Below, piece after piece: positions 44,301 to 59,300 of a stretch of 64,000 nucleotides of DNA; positions within the stretch are counted from its first letter, which is position 1, and every line of letters starts with the position of its first letter. The position numbers were made by a program, and so were the translations under genes. A model generated the notes under the pieces. It did not search any database and was not told the origin of the DNA. It worked only from the letters and a program-made list of their open reading frames with translations. The DNA is from Balanoglossus misakiensis (taxonomy: Eukaryota; Hemichordata), in the NCBI GenBank assembly GCA_040954595.2, contig CM082577.2:17980001-18044000 (forward strand), read 5' to 3'.

Positions 44301-47300
44301 TCTTATCTATAGTCAGATTCGATTTGCCTGGTATGAAATACATGCATTCTGATTTCTTGGGGTGAAATACAATATCATGTTCAAGACCATACTTTTCACA
44401 TATTGAAACTAGTTTACGCAGGGCACTGATGGACGGAGCCAACAAAGCAATATCATCTGCATACATCAAATGGTTAATAATAGATCCACCGATGGTACAA
44501 CCCTTTCCACATGAATTTAAACGTTCACTCAAATTATCCATATAAACATTAAATAAGTACGGAGATAAAATGCCACCCTGTCGGACACCATTTTTGACTG
44601 AAAATAACGAGGAAAAGCATTCTCCCCACCTAATACAAAAAAGTTGTGTCCGGTACCAAACCATTATAATCCGAATTACATACCAGGGCACGGATCTATC
44701 AATAAGCTTCTTAAATAAAACCCAGTGGTTTACCCGATCAAACGCTTTGGTAGCATCCAAAAACATGCAAAAACTGGACTGTTAAAATGACAGTAGTACG
44801 AGATTATTTCTTTCATTGAATAGATACAAAAGTCAGTTGAATGACCACGTTTGAATCCGAACTGCATGTCTGTTGTATACAGGAAATCTTTGCAACGCTC
44901 TAGAATGATCAACTCTAACATCTTAGATGTAACCGTAGCAATAGCAATAGGCCTGTAGTTATCTTTACTAGAGACATCCCTGGTTTTATCTTTGACTAGA
45001 GGGACAAGAGTAGTTTTCATAAGATTAGTAGGAAGATATCCATGAGTTAACATCGCTGAGAAAGACAATGCCAACATAACATGCAGGTGCTCATTTGCAT
45101 ATTTAAAATGTTCACCCGAAAGGTGATCATGACCAGCTGTTTTCCCAAAGGGTAATTTTCTAATCACTTCCGCAATATCATTTGAAGCAATGATCGGTAC
45201 ATCATTTATAGACTCTGAATCATTTAACCATGACATCACATACTGTTCATGGTCATCACAGATGAAAGTAACATTTTGAAATATTTTGCCACATGTTAGC
45301 AATATCTTGATGACCAGAACAACCGTCAACATTCAAAGATAAAGGTGTGCTATGATTTTTCATCGAACGAACTTTCTTCCTAAATGTATTGCAGTCATGA
45401 GACTGCAATGAGTCAGCCAGGCCATCAGCCCTTGCTTGTTTTTCACGCCGTCTACATATGCGTAGTGCATGTTTAAACCGTGCACGTGCTGAACTCATTA
45501 TCATATATACAGGACCATGACGTGGTTTACCCACATTTACCCACAATTTGAACGCTTTTCTTGAATTATCATGAAATTCTTTAACATAATCATTCCAACC
45601 TGGGATCACATGATCCAAATTGCAATTTGAAGTTAAGAAACAGTCTTGGGATGCATGAGTAAGAGAAGATATTATGTCATTATAAAACTTCTCGATATAG
45701 TACTTGTGATCTTCAGATTCACAGAACTTGTTATCACAACATAGTACTTCCAAAGGCACATGTATATCTTCAAGAAGTCGAGCAGACTTGATGTTATAAG
45801 AGTTGATCATATGGTTATTCACTTTGGTCCAGTTAATGTGGTTACCAACATTATTGCAATTTAAGCTGTGCATATCCAATGAAGGTAAATTTCCAAATGA
45901 CATGACAAGCGAGATCGGCAGATGATCAGATGCTACATAATCTTTAAGAACTTCTACAGATAGAATGGCGTCATGAGCCAACTTTGATGACACACAGTGA
46001 TCTAGCCATGACGTAGTGTTGTGCACATCATAAACACAAGAGCTGACTACAAAATAAGTATATTGCAAAGCAGTTATGCCACATGCATTTGAAACACTTC
46101 TGAAATATCTCAGGTCAGATACTGTCTTGAACGATGTATAGTGGTCCTGAAATGGCTTAGATTTGGGACGGCATTGCTGACCAAACCTAGAACAGCTTAA
46201 GGATTATCTTCCAAAGTATGTGTGGACAAGTTTGAAATGTCATAAAGCGCTTAGCAGGGGGAGCTGTATTTGTTATTATAATATGCTTGGACTGAATCCA
46301 GCTCGCTGATTGACTGGAGCCGGGGTTTATATCCTTGGCAAGAAGACCTGTACCCTGACCGATGAATAATTGAAAAAAATAACCGAAATGGAACACATAG
46401 AAGAGAATGCACTTGAAAAGAACACACGTTATGAATTCTACTGGTGTATGGGGTGCCATGTGTTAACTTATTATTTAGCTATATATTTTGTTCAAAAGTC
46501 GTTATTTAACATACTTATATGTATGTAATTATAGATTTGCAAACCATTTAAGTCCTGACAATTTATTTATAAATAATTTCAAGTCGATTCAATTATATAC
46601 ATAAAATGTATTTTATGCTCTTTTATTTATATATAATAATTTTTTTATAAACAATGTCAGTGTCAGTCTATTATATATATATACATAAAATGTATTTTAT
46701 GCTCTTTTGTTTATATATGATAAATTTTTTATAAACAATGTCAGTGTCAGTCTATTATATATATATCATGAGTGATTTACATAATTATTTATATATAATT
46801 AATTATTTATAAATAATAAAAATGTAAGTGTATTATATATATCATGAGTGATTTACATAATTATTTATATATAATTAATTATTTATAAATAATAAAAATG
46901 TAAGTGTATTATATATATATCATGAGTGATTTACATAATTTTTTATATAGAATTAATTATTTATAAATAATAAAAATGTAAGTGTATTATATATATATCA
47001 TGAGTGATTTACATAATTTTTTATATATAAATGATTATATACATATAATTGTGTTAAATAATGTCTTTCCAACAAATAATATAGTTAAATAATAAGTTAA
47101 CACATGGCGTGCGCCGTTTGTCAACTTATTATTTAAGGCCTGTTCACACAACCCCTTGCATTTGGATCATTACGCACACATAAGTCCCTACACGTGAACA
47201 AGAAATGCACATTACGTTCCGTCATTTCATTTTTATTATACTCCTTTCAAAGGTTAGATGAAACACCGAAAAAGGTATAAACTAGTCAGTGATTTAAGCC

Positions 47301-50300
47301 CGTGATTTCAATGTTTGATTGAAACGCGAAAAGCTGATCGAAAGCTCCACACTGTGGTCCCCGAGGTCAAAGGTTGGCCGGTCATGGCGATACCATTATT
47401 AAAATAGGGGCCAGTCATCAAGACGGTGGCGTATTATTTTTTAAGTAAGTTTCCAAATTAAAACGTAAGCGAGCCAAGAAAACTACAGGTCAGATAATTT
47501 GTTTTCTCGTAAATTCAACATTAGAATCAAATTTGGCGTTGGAAACAAACGGCGGGTACTAGTAAGGTACCTTGGTACTAGTGGTAGAGTCGTGTGCGCG
47601 TGTGTGGAATGACCGTGCATATACACAGTGAATACTAGTATACACGCACGACTCTACCAGTCCCCAGACCAGGAACTGGCGATCCAAAATTTCAGTCAAA
47701 ATTCTCGTGGCCTCTTTGCACCACTGAAAATCCAAATGTTGTAGCATAGCCATCGGTTGATTTAAATGTCTATTAATTTATAGTGCCAAAGATGCATTTT
47801 TTGCTGTTTCCACTGCGATTAGAAGGACAATACTAGTAGACCAGAAAGTTTTGTTTGCAGTCAACGTAACTGTATGATTTGTTTGCAATGCAATCTCTGG
47901 TAAAAATATTTTTCATATTACAGAAGCTGGATTGAGTGGAAAAGAGCTTGCATCACTTGGCAGAGAGGATATCCATGATTTGTTACCAGAAATACGTTTC
48001 TTCAAAGCACGAACCAACCTATGGAAACTCATTAAAGGGTTAGTGGACTGTGAGGTAAAGGAGAAAGTCATTCTTTTTTAGGCTTTTCTTATGAGTTTTG
48101 TTTGATATGAAAAGCTCTTCCCGTTCTTTTAGTTTTTGAAATGTGGTTCATATGTTATCTTTACAGACAGATGATACAGGCAACAGCAGTGGAGGTGCTA
48201 AACCTTCCCAAAGTGGAAGTTCTGTCGAGTGTTCAGTTATTACTCCACCCAGAAACCAGCAAGCAGGATTGTCTACAACAGTTTCTTCGCCAATTATGGT
48301 TTTGGACCATGTGCAGTTCCCCATTTTTATTGATGGGGATTTGGCAAATGCAGCCAAAACCGATGGTGTTATTTCTGACAGCCTGCGCAACAGGTTGGTC
48401 AGGAATACCATATCAACCATGAGATCTCAAACCCATGCATTTGATGATCCACGAGAACCCACAGCTGCAGAATTAGATGGGATGGCTAAAAAATTAATTC
48501 AACACTACCCACCTTTGAAGGATGATCCTAGCCTCAATACCAAATATCCTTGGGTAAGTAATGTAATGTTTTTTTATATGTATTATTTTTATTTTATATG
48601 TGATAAAATAGTACAATGTATCCGACTTACATACAGCAAAGAGTGATTTCTGACACTTCTGAGGTTCTGCATTGACAATGTTTGCACATAGTGATTTTAT
48701 GCAAGTTTTCCTTGTATTCTTGATATCACACAAAAAGGTCACAAACAGCGACTTCATCCTCAGAATAGTTGAACCTCAGAGTGTAACATTTAGTTGTATG
48801 TTTTACAGAAAGGGCTGGCCAACCAATTGAAGCGAAGACTATCAAATATAAAACCGATTTGTAGACCACAAGGTAATATGCCACAGCGGTCTAAGAGGAA
48901 GCTTAATGTAGAAGCCATTAACATTCCTCAAAAGAAGTCTGCAGTAGTGGTGGACCAAACTGAGTCAAGAAACGCCCCTGAAGGTAAGTCTGATGCTAGT
49001 TCAAATGGTGAGTACATTCAGGGTTCTCCCCAGGGCAAAACAGTGTCAGGGGCCCTGACGCTATCTATCTTGCCACGACACTATATTGTTTAGCTGTTTA
49101 TATTTTGTAAGCAAGTTTATTGTCACGTAAATTATGCATATCAGCCACGACTCTATGAAAAAAATCTGCGGAGAACCCTGACATTCAGTAACACATACAT
49201 TGATAACAAAATAGTGTATTATTTCAGGATTCTCCACGAGGGCCGTTTGGTTTTCAAGTCCTTCTGCCGCCCCCATACTTGAATATACTGCACCTTTGTA
49301 TTTCATGTACAATACCACAATATGGGCAATGCCGGCAACACACACATCAAGCTAAATGTCGACATTATAATGTTTGATTAGGGATTTCTGCTGTCCCCTA
49401 AAGGAACTGCATTGATTTACCTAGGGAACCCTGGTAAAATGTTTGGGAACTCTGGCAACATTTACCTTGGTATCGCCCTTAACAAAAATCCACCTTGGTG
49501 GAAATGTTTTGTACACAATAAGTCCCCCAGAAGGCATATATACATCAATCCTGCTTTGTTACTTATCCATTTTAATGTAGTCATTTGAAATGTTTATAAA
49601 AAGAACTCTGTTAATTTTTGAACTTGTTGCAGATGATGTTACAGATCATGACGAGGATTCCAACATACCAGTACAAACCAGGCACTATGAAAAGCTTAAA
49701 CAGCTATCGTTACAAAAGCGGCCAAATGCCAAGGTGATGGGACAACTAATGGACCTTGAATTCACACAACGAAGGAATTACATATCCAAGCTGAAAGTAC
49801 GAACACCCAGTGAGAAAATTAGCCAGTTATTAAAGCAATACCCAGTGTACAAGAATATTGATCAGGTTAGATATAAATGTTGTGTTGATGCAGTATTGAT
49901 ATTGACACAATTTTCGAAAGAATGGTCTGTAAATTTTTAACTGAATCAAAATGTTTTCCACGAGCAAAATGACTGAAACAGGCAATACTGTTTTGAACAT
50001 AGGATCCAATGATATCATAGATAAATTTGCAACTTGGGAGTAGAAATTTTCAGCAAGATCAATTCTTAGACAGAACATATTGCCCAACGTAATGTTTGTG
50101 AGACATTGCATAGTCTGAAAACAGCACAAGTAATTAAGTCTTTCCATCACAACCATTGTAACGAATCTAGAGTACAAAACTCAGTTCGTGTAGCTGTGCA
50201 TATATGAACATACTGATGTATTAATTTATTGAAATTTTAACGCTTGCAGTGCATGGAGGAAATCTGTCGTCTGGTTAATGTAACCAACATCTCATATGTG

Positions 50301-53300
50301 CAGGAAAGTCTAGAAACCATATCAGAGTTTTGGAACTTTCTTCTTGTCTACGGTATTCAAAAGAAAGTCCATGGACCACCTGACCATTTTGATGAAGGTA
50401 TGTTTAGCACATTTGACATTAGACCAGGTTTTTGGTTAATGTGAAGGAAAGGAATTATGTGGTCATCAATATAACTGCAAAAGTGACGAGGATGCCTCTT
50501 TACGGAAAGGTACCCGGATGTAAATCAAAACGAGGCTCTAGGGGGCACTGCAGGTCAGGGACACGGCGCCATTGTTTGAACAAAGTTTGTTTACATAACA
50601 TGACCTTTAGTGACACTAATCTTTTGCGTACGTAAGACGTACTACGTTTAAATAATGGGAAAGTGGTATTGTGCTGCAGCCCTGTGTAATAACCAAGCGA
50701 ATAAGTGTCCAGAACTGTCGTGGCATACATTTCCCACTGACGAAAAGCGTCGGAAAGTGTGGATCGCGCTGATGCGGCGAGCAGACGATTTCGCCGTAAC
50801 ACCAAATACGCGTCTGTGTTCTGCACATTTCAAGACATCAGACTTCAAGTTCGGATTGGCGGGTAAGCGATATCTAAAGCCAGGAATTTTACCGTCCATC
50901 TTTCCCTGGACAAAATCCACAGCTTCCCGTCCTTCGCCGAGCCGAAGACGTCTCTGTCTCGTTGATGATAGCGTACGTCTGCCCGTCACAACGACATCAG
51001 CTAACATTTCGCCCCAGTCCAGTTCAGCGGTTTTAGGACCCCTTACTCCGGAGGAATGTCTTACTCTTGCCGACAAAGTTCGACGACTCGAGAAAGAAAA
51101 TCAACAGTTGAAGAAAGAAAATCTACAACGTCAACAGCAACTAGACATTTATAAGTTTGGACTGGACCGTTTTTCGTGTAGTGACGATGACATTTATTTT
51201 TATACCGGCTTTCCGGATTACAGAACTTTAGTCGGGTGCTACGAATATTTAAAACCATGCGCCGAACATTTGCATTACTGGCAGTATGCACAGAGAAGGG
51301 CGAGAGAAAGTTCGTACACTCCGAGTCCGGACAGCGATGCCAGAAAAACTGGAAGACCACGATCGATGCAGCCTATCGATGAATTTTTTTTAGTACTTTG
51401 TCGTTTGAGGTTGGGCTTATTTGAGCGAGATTTAGCCCATCGATTTTCTGTTTCAATTTCCGTTGTATCTGATATTTGTATTACTTGGATTAATTTTATG
51501 TATTTACAATTTGGAAGTTTGCCCATTTGGCCATCGAGACAAAAAGTCAATGAGCATATGCCTGAGATTTTCAAATCCAGTTATCCTGATACCAGGTGCA
51601 TCATCGACTGTACAGAAATTAAATGCGAAACACCCAGTGACTATGGGAGACAGTCGGAACTGTGGTCTGAGTACAAAACCCATGATACTTTGAAAGGCCT
51701 TGTTGCAATAGATCCTGCTGTTGCCGTGACTTTTATCAGTCCGTTATTTGGGGGCTCAGCATCAGATAGAGTCATCACTGAGCAATGTGGTCTTCTCGAC
51801 TTGCTGGAACCAAACGATAGTTTAATGGCAGACAAAGGGTTTGATTTGGGTGATCTACTTGTCAAACGAAGGGTGACACTAAATATTCCTCCAAAACGTC
51901 GACCTGGTCAAAAGCAAATGAGCTGTAATGATGTTTTTGAAACTCAGAGAATTGCAAGTGTTCGTATACACGTTGAACGAGCTATAGGCAGGGTGAAGGC
52001 GTGGCACATATTTGATCAGGTGATTCCACTAACTTTGTACGGATCTATAAATCAGATGTGGGTTGTCTGTTGCTCTATTGTGAATTTTCAGAGGCCAGTG
52101 CTGTCATGCTAATGCTGTAATTAATTATGATGTTAAACAATGATTAAAGTGATCCACTTTGTAGTGCTAAATATATGCCTGGTATTGTCATCTGTGGGGA
52201 CTGTGAGTTCTGGATACATGGCTGTGTGAGGGTGTGTCTATTGTGGTGTCTGCAAGGTCATTGAACTTCTGGTCATCACTCAGTGACCTAGTTGACCCCA
52301 CAATAGGCAATACCCCCCAGGGATGAAATCATATATGGAAAAGTAGCTCATTTTTACATTATTTATTTTCTTTTGAAATATTATTTTATGTTTTAATTTT
52401 ATATATGAGCTACTTTTCCATATATGATTTCATCCCTTGGAAACATGGGGGGGGGGGGGGGGTATTGCCTATTGTGGGGTCAACAAGGTCACTGAGTGAT
52501 GACCAGAAGTTCAATGACCTTTATTTTATGTTCTTCTCCTCACTGAAGTATACTTGATCACCAGTGTTACAGTTCAACTCCCACCCTATGGGTGGTTATA
52601 ATGCATGACTTCTTCCATAAAACAATTTTTGGTACATACCAAAAATTAAATAGTTGGAATGGTCATGCATTATGTCCATGTGAAGGGTGTGAGTCAAGCT
52701 GTGACAACCAGTGATTGAATCAATTTCAATAAGAAGAATACAAAAAATATTTGACAAGAACAACCAAAAATGAGCTGCAACAATGAATTTTGGTTTTCAC
52801 CTCATAAGCTCATGACCTTGTTCTGTTGACTGAGGCATGTAGAGTGATGTCACAGCTCCTGAAATGTTGAAGGACCTGGTGTTTAGAATGTTGACCAAAA
52901 TGGTTAAATTTGATAACAAAATTCAAGCTTGTAAATCAATTCATATATCAAACAATCACTACATCATTACTTGCAAATTCGACAAGGAAATTAGGATGTC
53001 TTCTTGATTAATTCCTGAAATTTATGTAACTATGTAATAAACTTGAGCGTAGACAATGAATAATCATTAATTTATTTTAATGCAGTACCTTTTAATAAAT
53101 AAATAAATAGTTTGTAACTTAATTAAAACCGTGTATCATTATGGTTAAAAAATAATTTAAATAGTATGTATATACATATCCTTAAAAGTCGCTGATGGAA
53201 AATTTCTATCAATATTTACAGAGCATGTATTTACAAATTACATATATTTACAGATTTAAATTAAAAGTTTGATATTTATTTGGACAGCAATGCCATATGG

Positions 53301-56300
53301 TCTCTTGGTAATATTTTTCACCCAAGTTTTAGAAAGTCAAGCAAGCATTTGTGACTGACAGAAAATACACCATGATTCCAGATATAAAATGAATAAAATG
53401 TATGTACTTCATTTTTCTCAAAATGTTTTCTGACTTCTGGAATCAACATTTTTTAATTCAGTAGCTTAACCATGAAAACAATCACATATTTTTCAGTCTT
53501 TTCAGGTTGAACAGTATTGAATTACATTTCATTTTCACAATGTGCAAATTTAATGTATGTTGAGGTGAGGACTGGCAACATGACTTTAATCCAAACTTCA
53601 TGACTGAATCTCACTCTTTCAACATAAATTTCACCATGTCCTGTGTAGACAATAATATCACACCATTTCAGGCCACTAAGGGCCATCTGTCCCTGAATTT
53701 GATAAAAATAATCATGTTCTTTATTTAATCTCATACAGTCAGTATTTTTCAAACAAAAATTTACCATATCAGGATGAGAACCTGCCTGTTGAGGTGACAG
53801 ACCTAATTGATTTGCTTTGTACGATGTTTTGATCTCTGCAAGGCCAAATGAATCTTCCTCTGTACAGTCATACACAACAAGGTCAGGGGTAGCACCAAGA
53901 TATGGGATAGCTGGATTTATTATCAAGCCAACACCAGAAGTTTGAACAGGTGAACAATTCTTGTCTTTAAATTCTCTGTACAATTTAGCTACAGTAGCTT
54001 CATTTTCCTTTCCAAACTGGATTGCTTTTATGTGTGACAAATTTCTGGGGAATTTAAGATTTTGAATAAATTTTTCAGAGATTACTTTCCTTTTGATAAT
54101 TTGACCAAAGTTAGATGCAGTAATTCTGTTTGCTCTTAAAACATGCCACTGTGAATTACTACTCTGTGTACGAGTTTGTTTTTCAATATTTTGTGATTTA
54201 GCTAAAGATACTGCCAGAGACTTTAAGACATCAGTTGGAAATAAAGTGAAATTTATAGAGTGATTAAGTACATTTACAGGTAATGGAGGAAAAGATATTG
54301 ATAGACTGGCACTGTCACTGACAGGCATATGATAGCTTAAAGGAGACCCATATGGCACCATACCAAATTGACTTTGGACCATATCACATTCATCAGGTAT
54401 ATTTCTTACAAGAGCATTAACAATATTGTTCTGTTTGAAATATTCCTTTAACTTTTGAACTTTTCTCATTTCAAAGTTAGCAAACTGTGCGGGTCGTGGA
54501 TCATACAATGTTTGATGAATGCCTTGTTTTCTTTTAGTGCTTGTAGAACTTGTGGAAGGTTTTGGTCTCTGTATTGTAGAATGGATGATTGGTGTATGTG
54601 CTACCTGTCTTTTAGTTTTACTCGGCTTGCCCCATTGTTGTTTTTCTTCAGTTTTACTTTTCAAAGAGGGTGCTTCTTTGATATCACGACGACAGAAGTC
54701 ATCAAGCTGCCAAAGGAGTGCAACCACATGACAACATGTACCACTCAATCTGATAAAATAGAATAATGATAAAACATACAGTGTAGTTTAGTACGATAAT
54801 ATAAGTGTAGAATATGTTATAAAATATACATTGTAGTACAATACAGTATAATACATTACAGAACAGTACAGTACAGTGAATTACAGAAAGAGAGTACATG
54901 ACATGAGAGTGCTATACAATAACTTACAGTACTGTTCTGGACAGTTACAGTATTTTAGAATCCATACTTTATAATACAATACAGTACAACACAAAAGGAC
55001 TACACTACAGTATGTATCACTGTAAAGGATAGTACATGCTATACTGTTAAAAAGTGTACACTATAATAACGCACCAAGATTTAATGATTCATTTGATAAC
55101 AGACTTGGGAAAAATGATACTGAATGATATAGACATACCCTGCAACACATTCTGGTCTGCATATAGCAGCTGCAACACGATTAGTACCAACTTTGTCCAG
55201 AACAACCAGTACACTGTGTTTAGTTCCCTTAGCCATTGATGCCCAACAGAATGCCTTAACATACACCATTCTTTCAGTTGCAGCCATCTTAACACCATGG
55301 ACAAATCCAGACTGAAACAAGGCAAAACCTTTACTAAAATTATTGCCAGTCTTTATGCATCCAGTGCTCTCCTGAAAGAAAAAACAGACATTTGAAGTTT
55401 TGATTAAGTTTCATTCGACCATGTTACATTATTCTTAAAACTTGCTAGTTGATATTTCTGACTATTTTACAGCATTTTTTTCAACAACAGTTTCTTGGTA
55501 TACTCTCAACAGAAGTCTGAACTTTTCACAACTCAAACGATCAAAATACCTGTACAGTGAAACCCCCTAAATTGAAATGATTATTGCCATTTGAAAATGA
55601 ATGTGGGAATGCACAAATCAAGTGTCACTTACCTTAGACTTATATGTCATTTTGCCCGACAGTTCCAATGCAGAGTCTATATCAGCAGGTGTGAAAACAG
55701 GTATCTGTGTCACATCTGACGTGAACTTCTCATCTGATGGTATACTGGACAACACCTCGCACCTTTTTGTGATACTGTATGATTGTGATGACTTGAGGAC
55801 TTCAAGCTTTTTAACTGTGTATGTCTTTCTTGGGTCAGGGTCATAAACTCTATCCTTGTGTGTATCTTTATAGAAATTTACACTGGAAGACAAAATGTGT
55901 TAATTTAATTAACTGTTCATTTAATGATATTAATAGTTTTGACAGAATTATTTTCATGCATTGACAATGATAGATCTTTTGACAGAATAACGCTTCTAAA
56001 ATACTGGCCATTCCAACAGACTGGGCCCTAAACAAGTATGTTGACAGCTATAACTATGACTGGAAACCAGAAGCATTTAAATCAATGCAAGCAAACCCAC
56101 ATCACTGATCAGTAAGTTTACTGATGGTACAAGAGAACTCGAGCGGATTTGACCAGAGTCACTCGTGTTCTAAAATTCAACTGGTCTGAATAGTGACCCG
56201 GGTGTTTACGTGTATTCAGACCAGCGGAATTTTAGACAGCAAGAGACTGTGGTCAAACCATAGACATCTGACACTGACGTGAAACGTACCATCATGGAGG

Positions 56301-59300
56301 TATAACGCTTATACCTCCGTACCAAACAAGCAAACCTATAAACTCTGTCAAAGTTGACTAAACTTTGATGCGATGGGATAAACATTTGTGAGACTAAACA
56401 ACAACTTACACAACGGCGCCAATCTCGTCGGCCGTCTGCTCTGTCTGAACACAGTCATACCGTTCGGCTTCAAGTTCACGATCACAATGTCAATGCATAT
56501 ATAGTTTATAACAACATGCACACGATATAAAACCCAGAAATAAATGCGCGACGAGACGAGAACATTGTCACCGAGTGGGATTTTTCAAGAATTGACGTTT
56601 TTCCACAAAACATCACGATATCGATAAAATGTACACTGAAGTTTGAACGACGACGACAAGCAATAATAAGTGTACTCACCGTTCGACCAAAGTCTTCTTA
56701 TTGCCAGTCACACCGAGTCTCCGAACACGAAGCCAGAACACTAATTCACTGACCCTAAGCGTTGTAGGATCACGACCGTTCAGATCTGACCCAGGTATGT
56801 CCGCTGGAACCAGCTGAACATCACCGAGTTCGACGACTGATGCCTGATCATTCATGTTATGTAAACAAACTTTGTTCAAACAATGGCGCCGTGTCCCTGA
56901 CCTGCAGTGCCCCCTAGAGCCTCGTTTTGATTTACATCCGGGTACCTTTCCGTAAAGAGGCATTGCCAAATGAAATAGCAGTCTCCTCTCCTTAAAAATT
57001 TCACTTTTTGAGCTTCTGCGACAGTCCTGAGATGTGCCATTACTGTTCAGAAAAATTGGAACTGTGTTGGATTATTGGATACAAGGTTGCTTGTTTAATG
57101 GTGAGTGCATGCAATTTTTTTTCAGATAACAAGTGCTTGACAGTTTTAAGGACAATTGACAAACTATTTCCCTCAAGCAAGTCCAAACGAAAGGGATATG
57201 GCCTCATCAGAGAACTGCAGCAGGTATTGACCGCTAGTTATATTATATACGTCAATTTAAACAAGGGCGTTGTTCATGATGTGTGCACACACACAAACAC
57301 CCCTATTAAAACATTTGTAGTCTCCCTGCAAAAAATGCACTAAATGTATGTATGAAACTTTGTGGTCTATTCTTTCTTAAGTGTTTAATCCTTGTTTTCA
57401 GGATGATGACCTTGACAAGGCCATCAAGTCAACAAAAGAACCAATAATGATGACTAAAACTGATGATGAAATCTTGATAGCAGCACACGGTCACCTCCTA
57501 TTCACGGTGGAGCGAAACTGGAGTAAAGGTTTGATGGCACTGATGGCAGTATTTTATTCCTTTGAACTGCCATACTCAGGAAGTACGGAAACGGCCCTCT
57601 CTGTCATCCAAACAGAATTATTTAAAGACAATATACACATAAAGGATCAAACAAAAGAGTACAAAGCAGCAATAAAAGAATTGAAAGAATTCCTGAAAAA
57701 GTAATGCAACTTGCTAGTTTTGAAAACCCTGTACTCCCTTGGTATGGCAGTTCAAAGGAATGTAGGGGTTATTGCATATGCAATAATTAAAGATGACGTT
57801 ACCCTGGAACTTATTTTTCCTGTTTGAAACGGGTGACAGCCTGAAAGAGAATTGCAGTGTGGTTTCATTCATTTTCACCCACTGCATGACAAGATACAGG
57901 AGGAAAATTCACCGGAAATGATGTACGTGACTTATCTGATAGCTTTCAAAGGTAGCAGTCAACCACACACTGTGTGTCGACTGCTACATTGATAAGTCTC
58001 ACAAGGCTTGTATGTCACTTCTGGTGGTTTCTCCTCTCATATCTCGTTACGCAGTGGGTGAAAGTGAATGAAACCAGTGCAATTCTCTTTAAGACTATCA
58101 CCTAGCTGTTTCAACCAGGCAAAGTAAATTCCAGGGTAACGTCCCCTTTATATAAACACATAACTCGCAGGGTTTAACTTTGAAAGTGTTTTCATTGTGC
58201 AGTTAGTGTTACATGTAGTTTTAAATGTTCAAAATTCAGAGAATTTAATGATGCTTGATTTGTATAATATACTTTACTGTTTATATGACATTACAGTCCT
58301 TATGCGTGCAGTATCTGTGATTCACAAACATTAATGCTTTTGACTTATGTAACGCCAATTTTTGGCTATTTTTTTAAAGCATTTTTGTTTCTCATTTCAA
58401 CTGTAGTTTCTTGTTTGACTGACAAAAGCATGATGAAATGCCAAGTGTTTAGCTTCTTAGCACAACATGCAGTTATGTGCATTTTAAGAGAACCCGTTTT
58501 TTGGTTTGGGACTGGAGAATTCTCTAAGAATTTATATTCTCACAATAAGAAACATGCATTGCTGTGTGATTTTCTTGATTTTAGATTTCAGTGCATGTTT
58601 CTAAGTTGTTTTTATAAAATAAGTGAAATGCATCATATTTATTTCCTTGTTTTCAGATTTCAGCATTTCTTGTAGCATTTTCCAACATTTTTAGCTATAC
58701 TCCCAAATTTCTTGTTTCAAGAAAAATACGGGTTCTCATTTTAAGAGAAAATCTTAATTTAAGATGAGTTTCTAGAATTTGTGAATGTTAAGCTCAAAAT
58801 CTGGTTTCTTGTTATAAGAAAGTACAGATTTCAGTATTTCTTGTTTTTAGATAGCATTTTCCCCTTAAGACAGTATTTCTAGCTATACTCCCAAATTTCT
58901 TGTTTCAAGAAAAAAACCTTTTTCTCAATATAAGATAAATCTTAATTTAAGGGGAGTTTCTAGAATGTGTACATTTTAAGCTCAAGATCTGGTTTCTTAT
59001 TATAAGAAAATAAAATTCTTGTTTTGAGTTGTATGTAATCTTGTCTTTTCTTATTTCTTCTTAAAATAAGAAAGTTAGTTGTCTTGAATTGAGAGCTTTT
59101 CGAAATTAAAATGATAAATATTTTTCTTTATTTATGAAAAGATTATTTTGTTTCAAGATACACAGAGTTGAGATAAACAAGAAGAATTATCTAGGTATAC
59201 TCCCAAGATAAAATTTCTCAATTTAAGATAAATTTCCTTAATACAAGATTATTTTTCTAGAACTTAGAAAAATATTTTTGGCAGTGTGACTACCTCACCA

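Larger units (their letters stand above)
50494..56961. mobile_element. ISL2EU-type DNA transposon, apparently intact (6468 bp)
   Basis: Perfect 110-bp inverted repeats start GCCTCTTTACGGAAAGGTAC (50494-50603 and 56852-56961), flanked by AT on each side (50492-50493, 56962-56963). This agrees with the 2-bp duplications known for ISL2EU. It carries two convergent genes: a THAP-domain DDE transposase (plus) and a SAP-SWIM-YqaJ nuclease protein (minus). Both are open. It interrupts an intron of the SAM-domain gene without damaging its splice sites. The exact TIR match suggests recent movement. Confidence 0.9.

Noticed and set aside
46187-46459. 90-codon minus-strand frame with hydrophobic stretch
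   Set aside because: Sits between the 5' end of a LINE and an AT-rich TIR element; no domain or splice support.
50432-50635. Arg-rich frame MPLYGKVPGCKSKRG... at both ends of the ISL2EU element
   Set aside because: It is the translation of the TIR, hence its mirror copy at 56852-56969; the nuclease protein starts at the Met further in.
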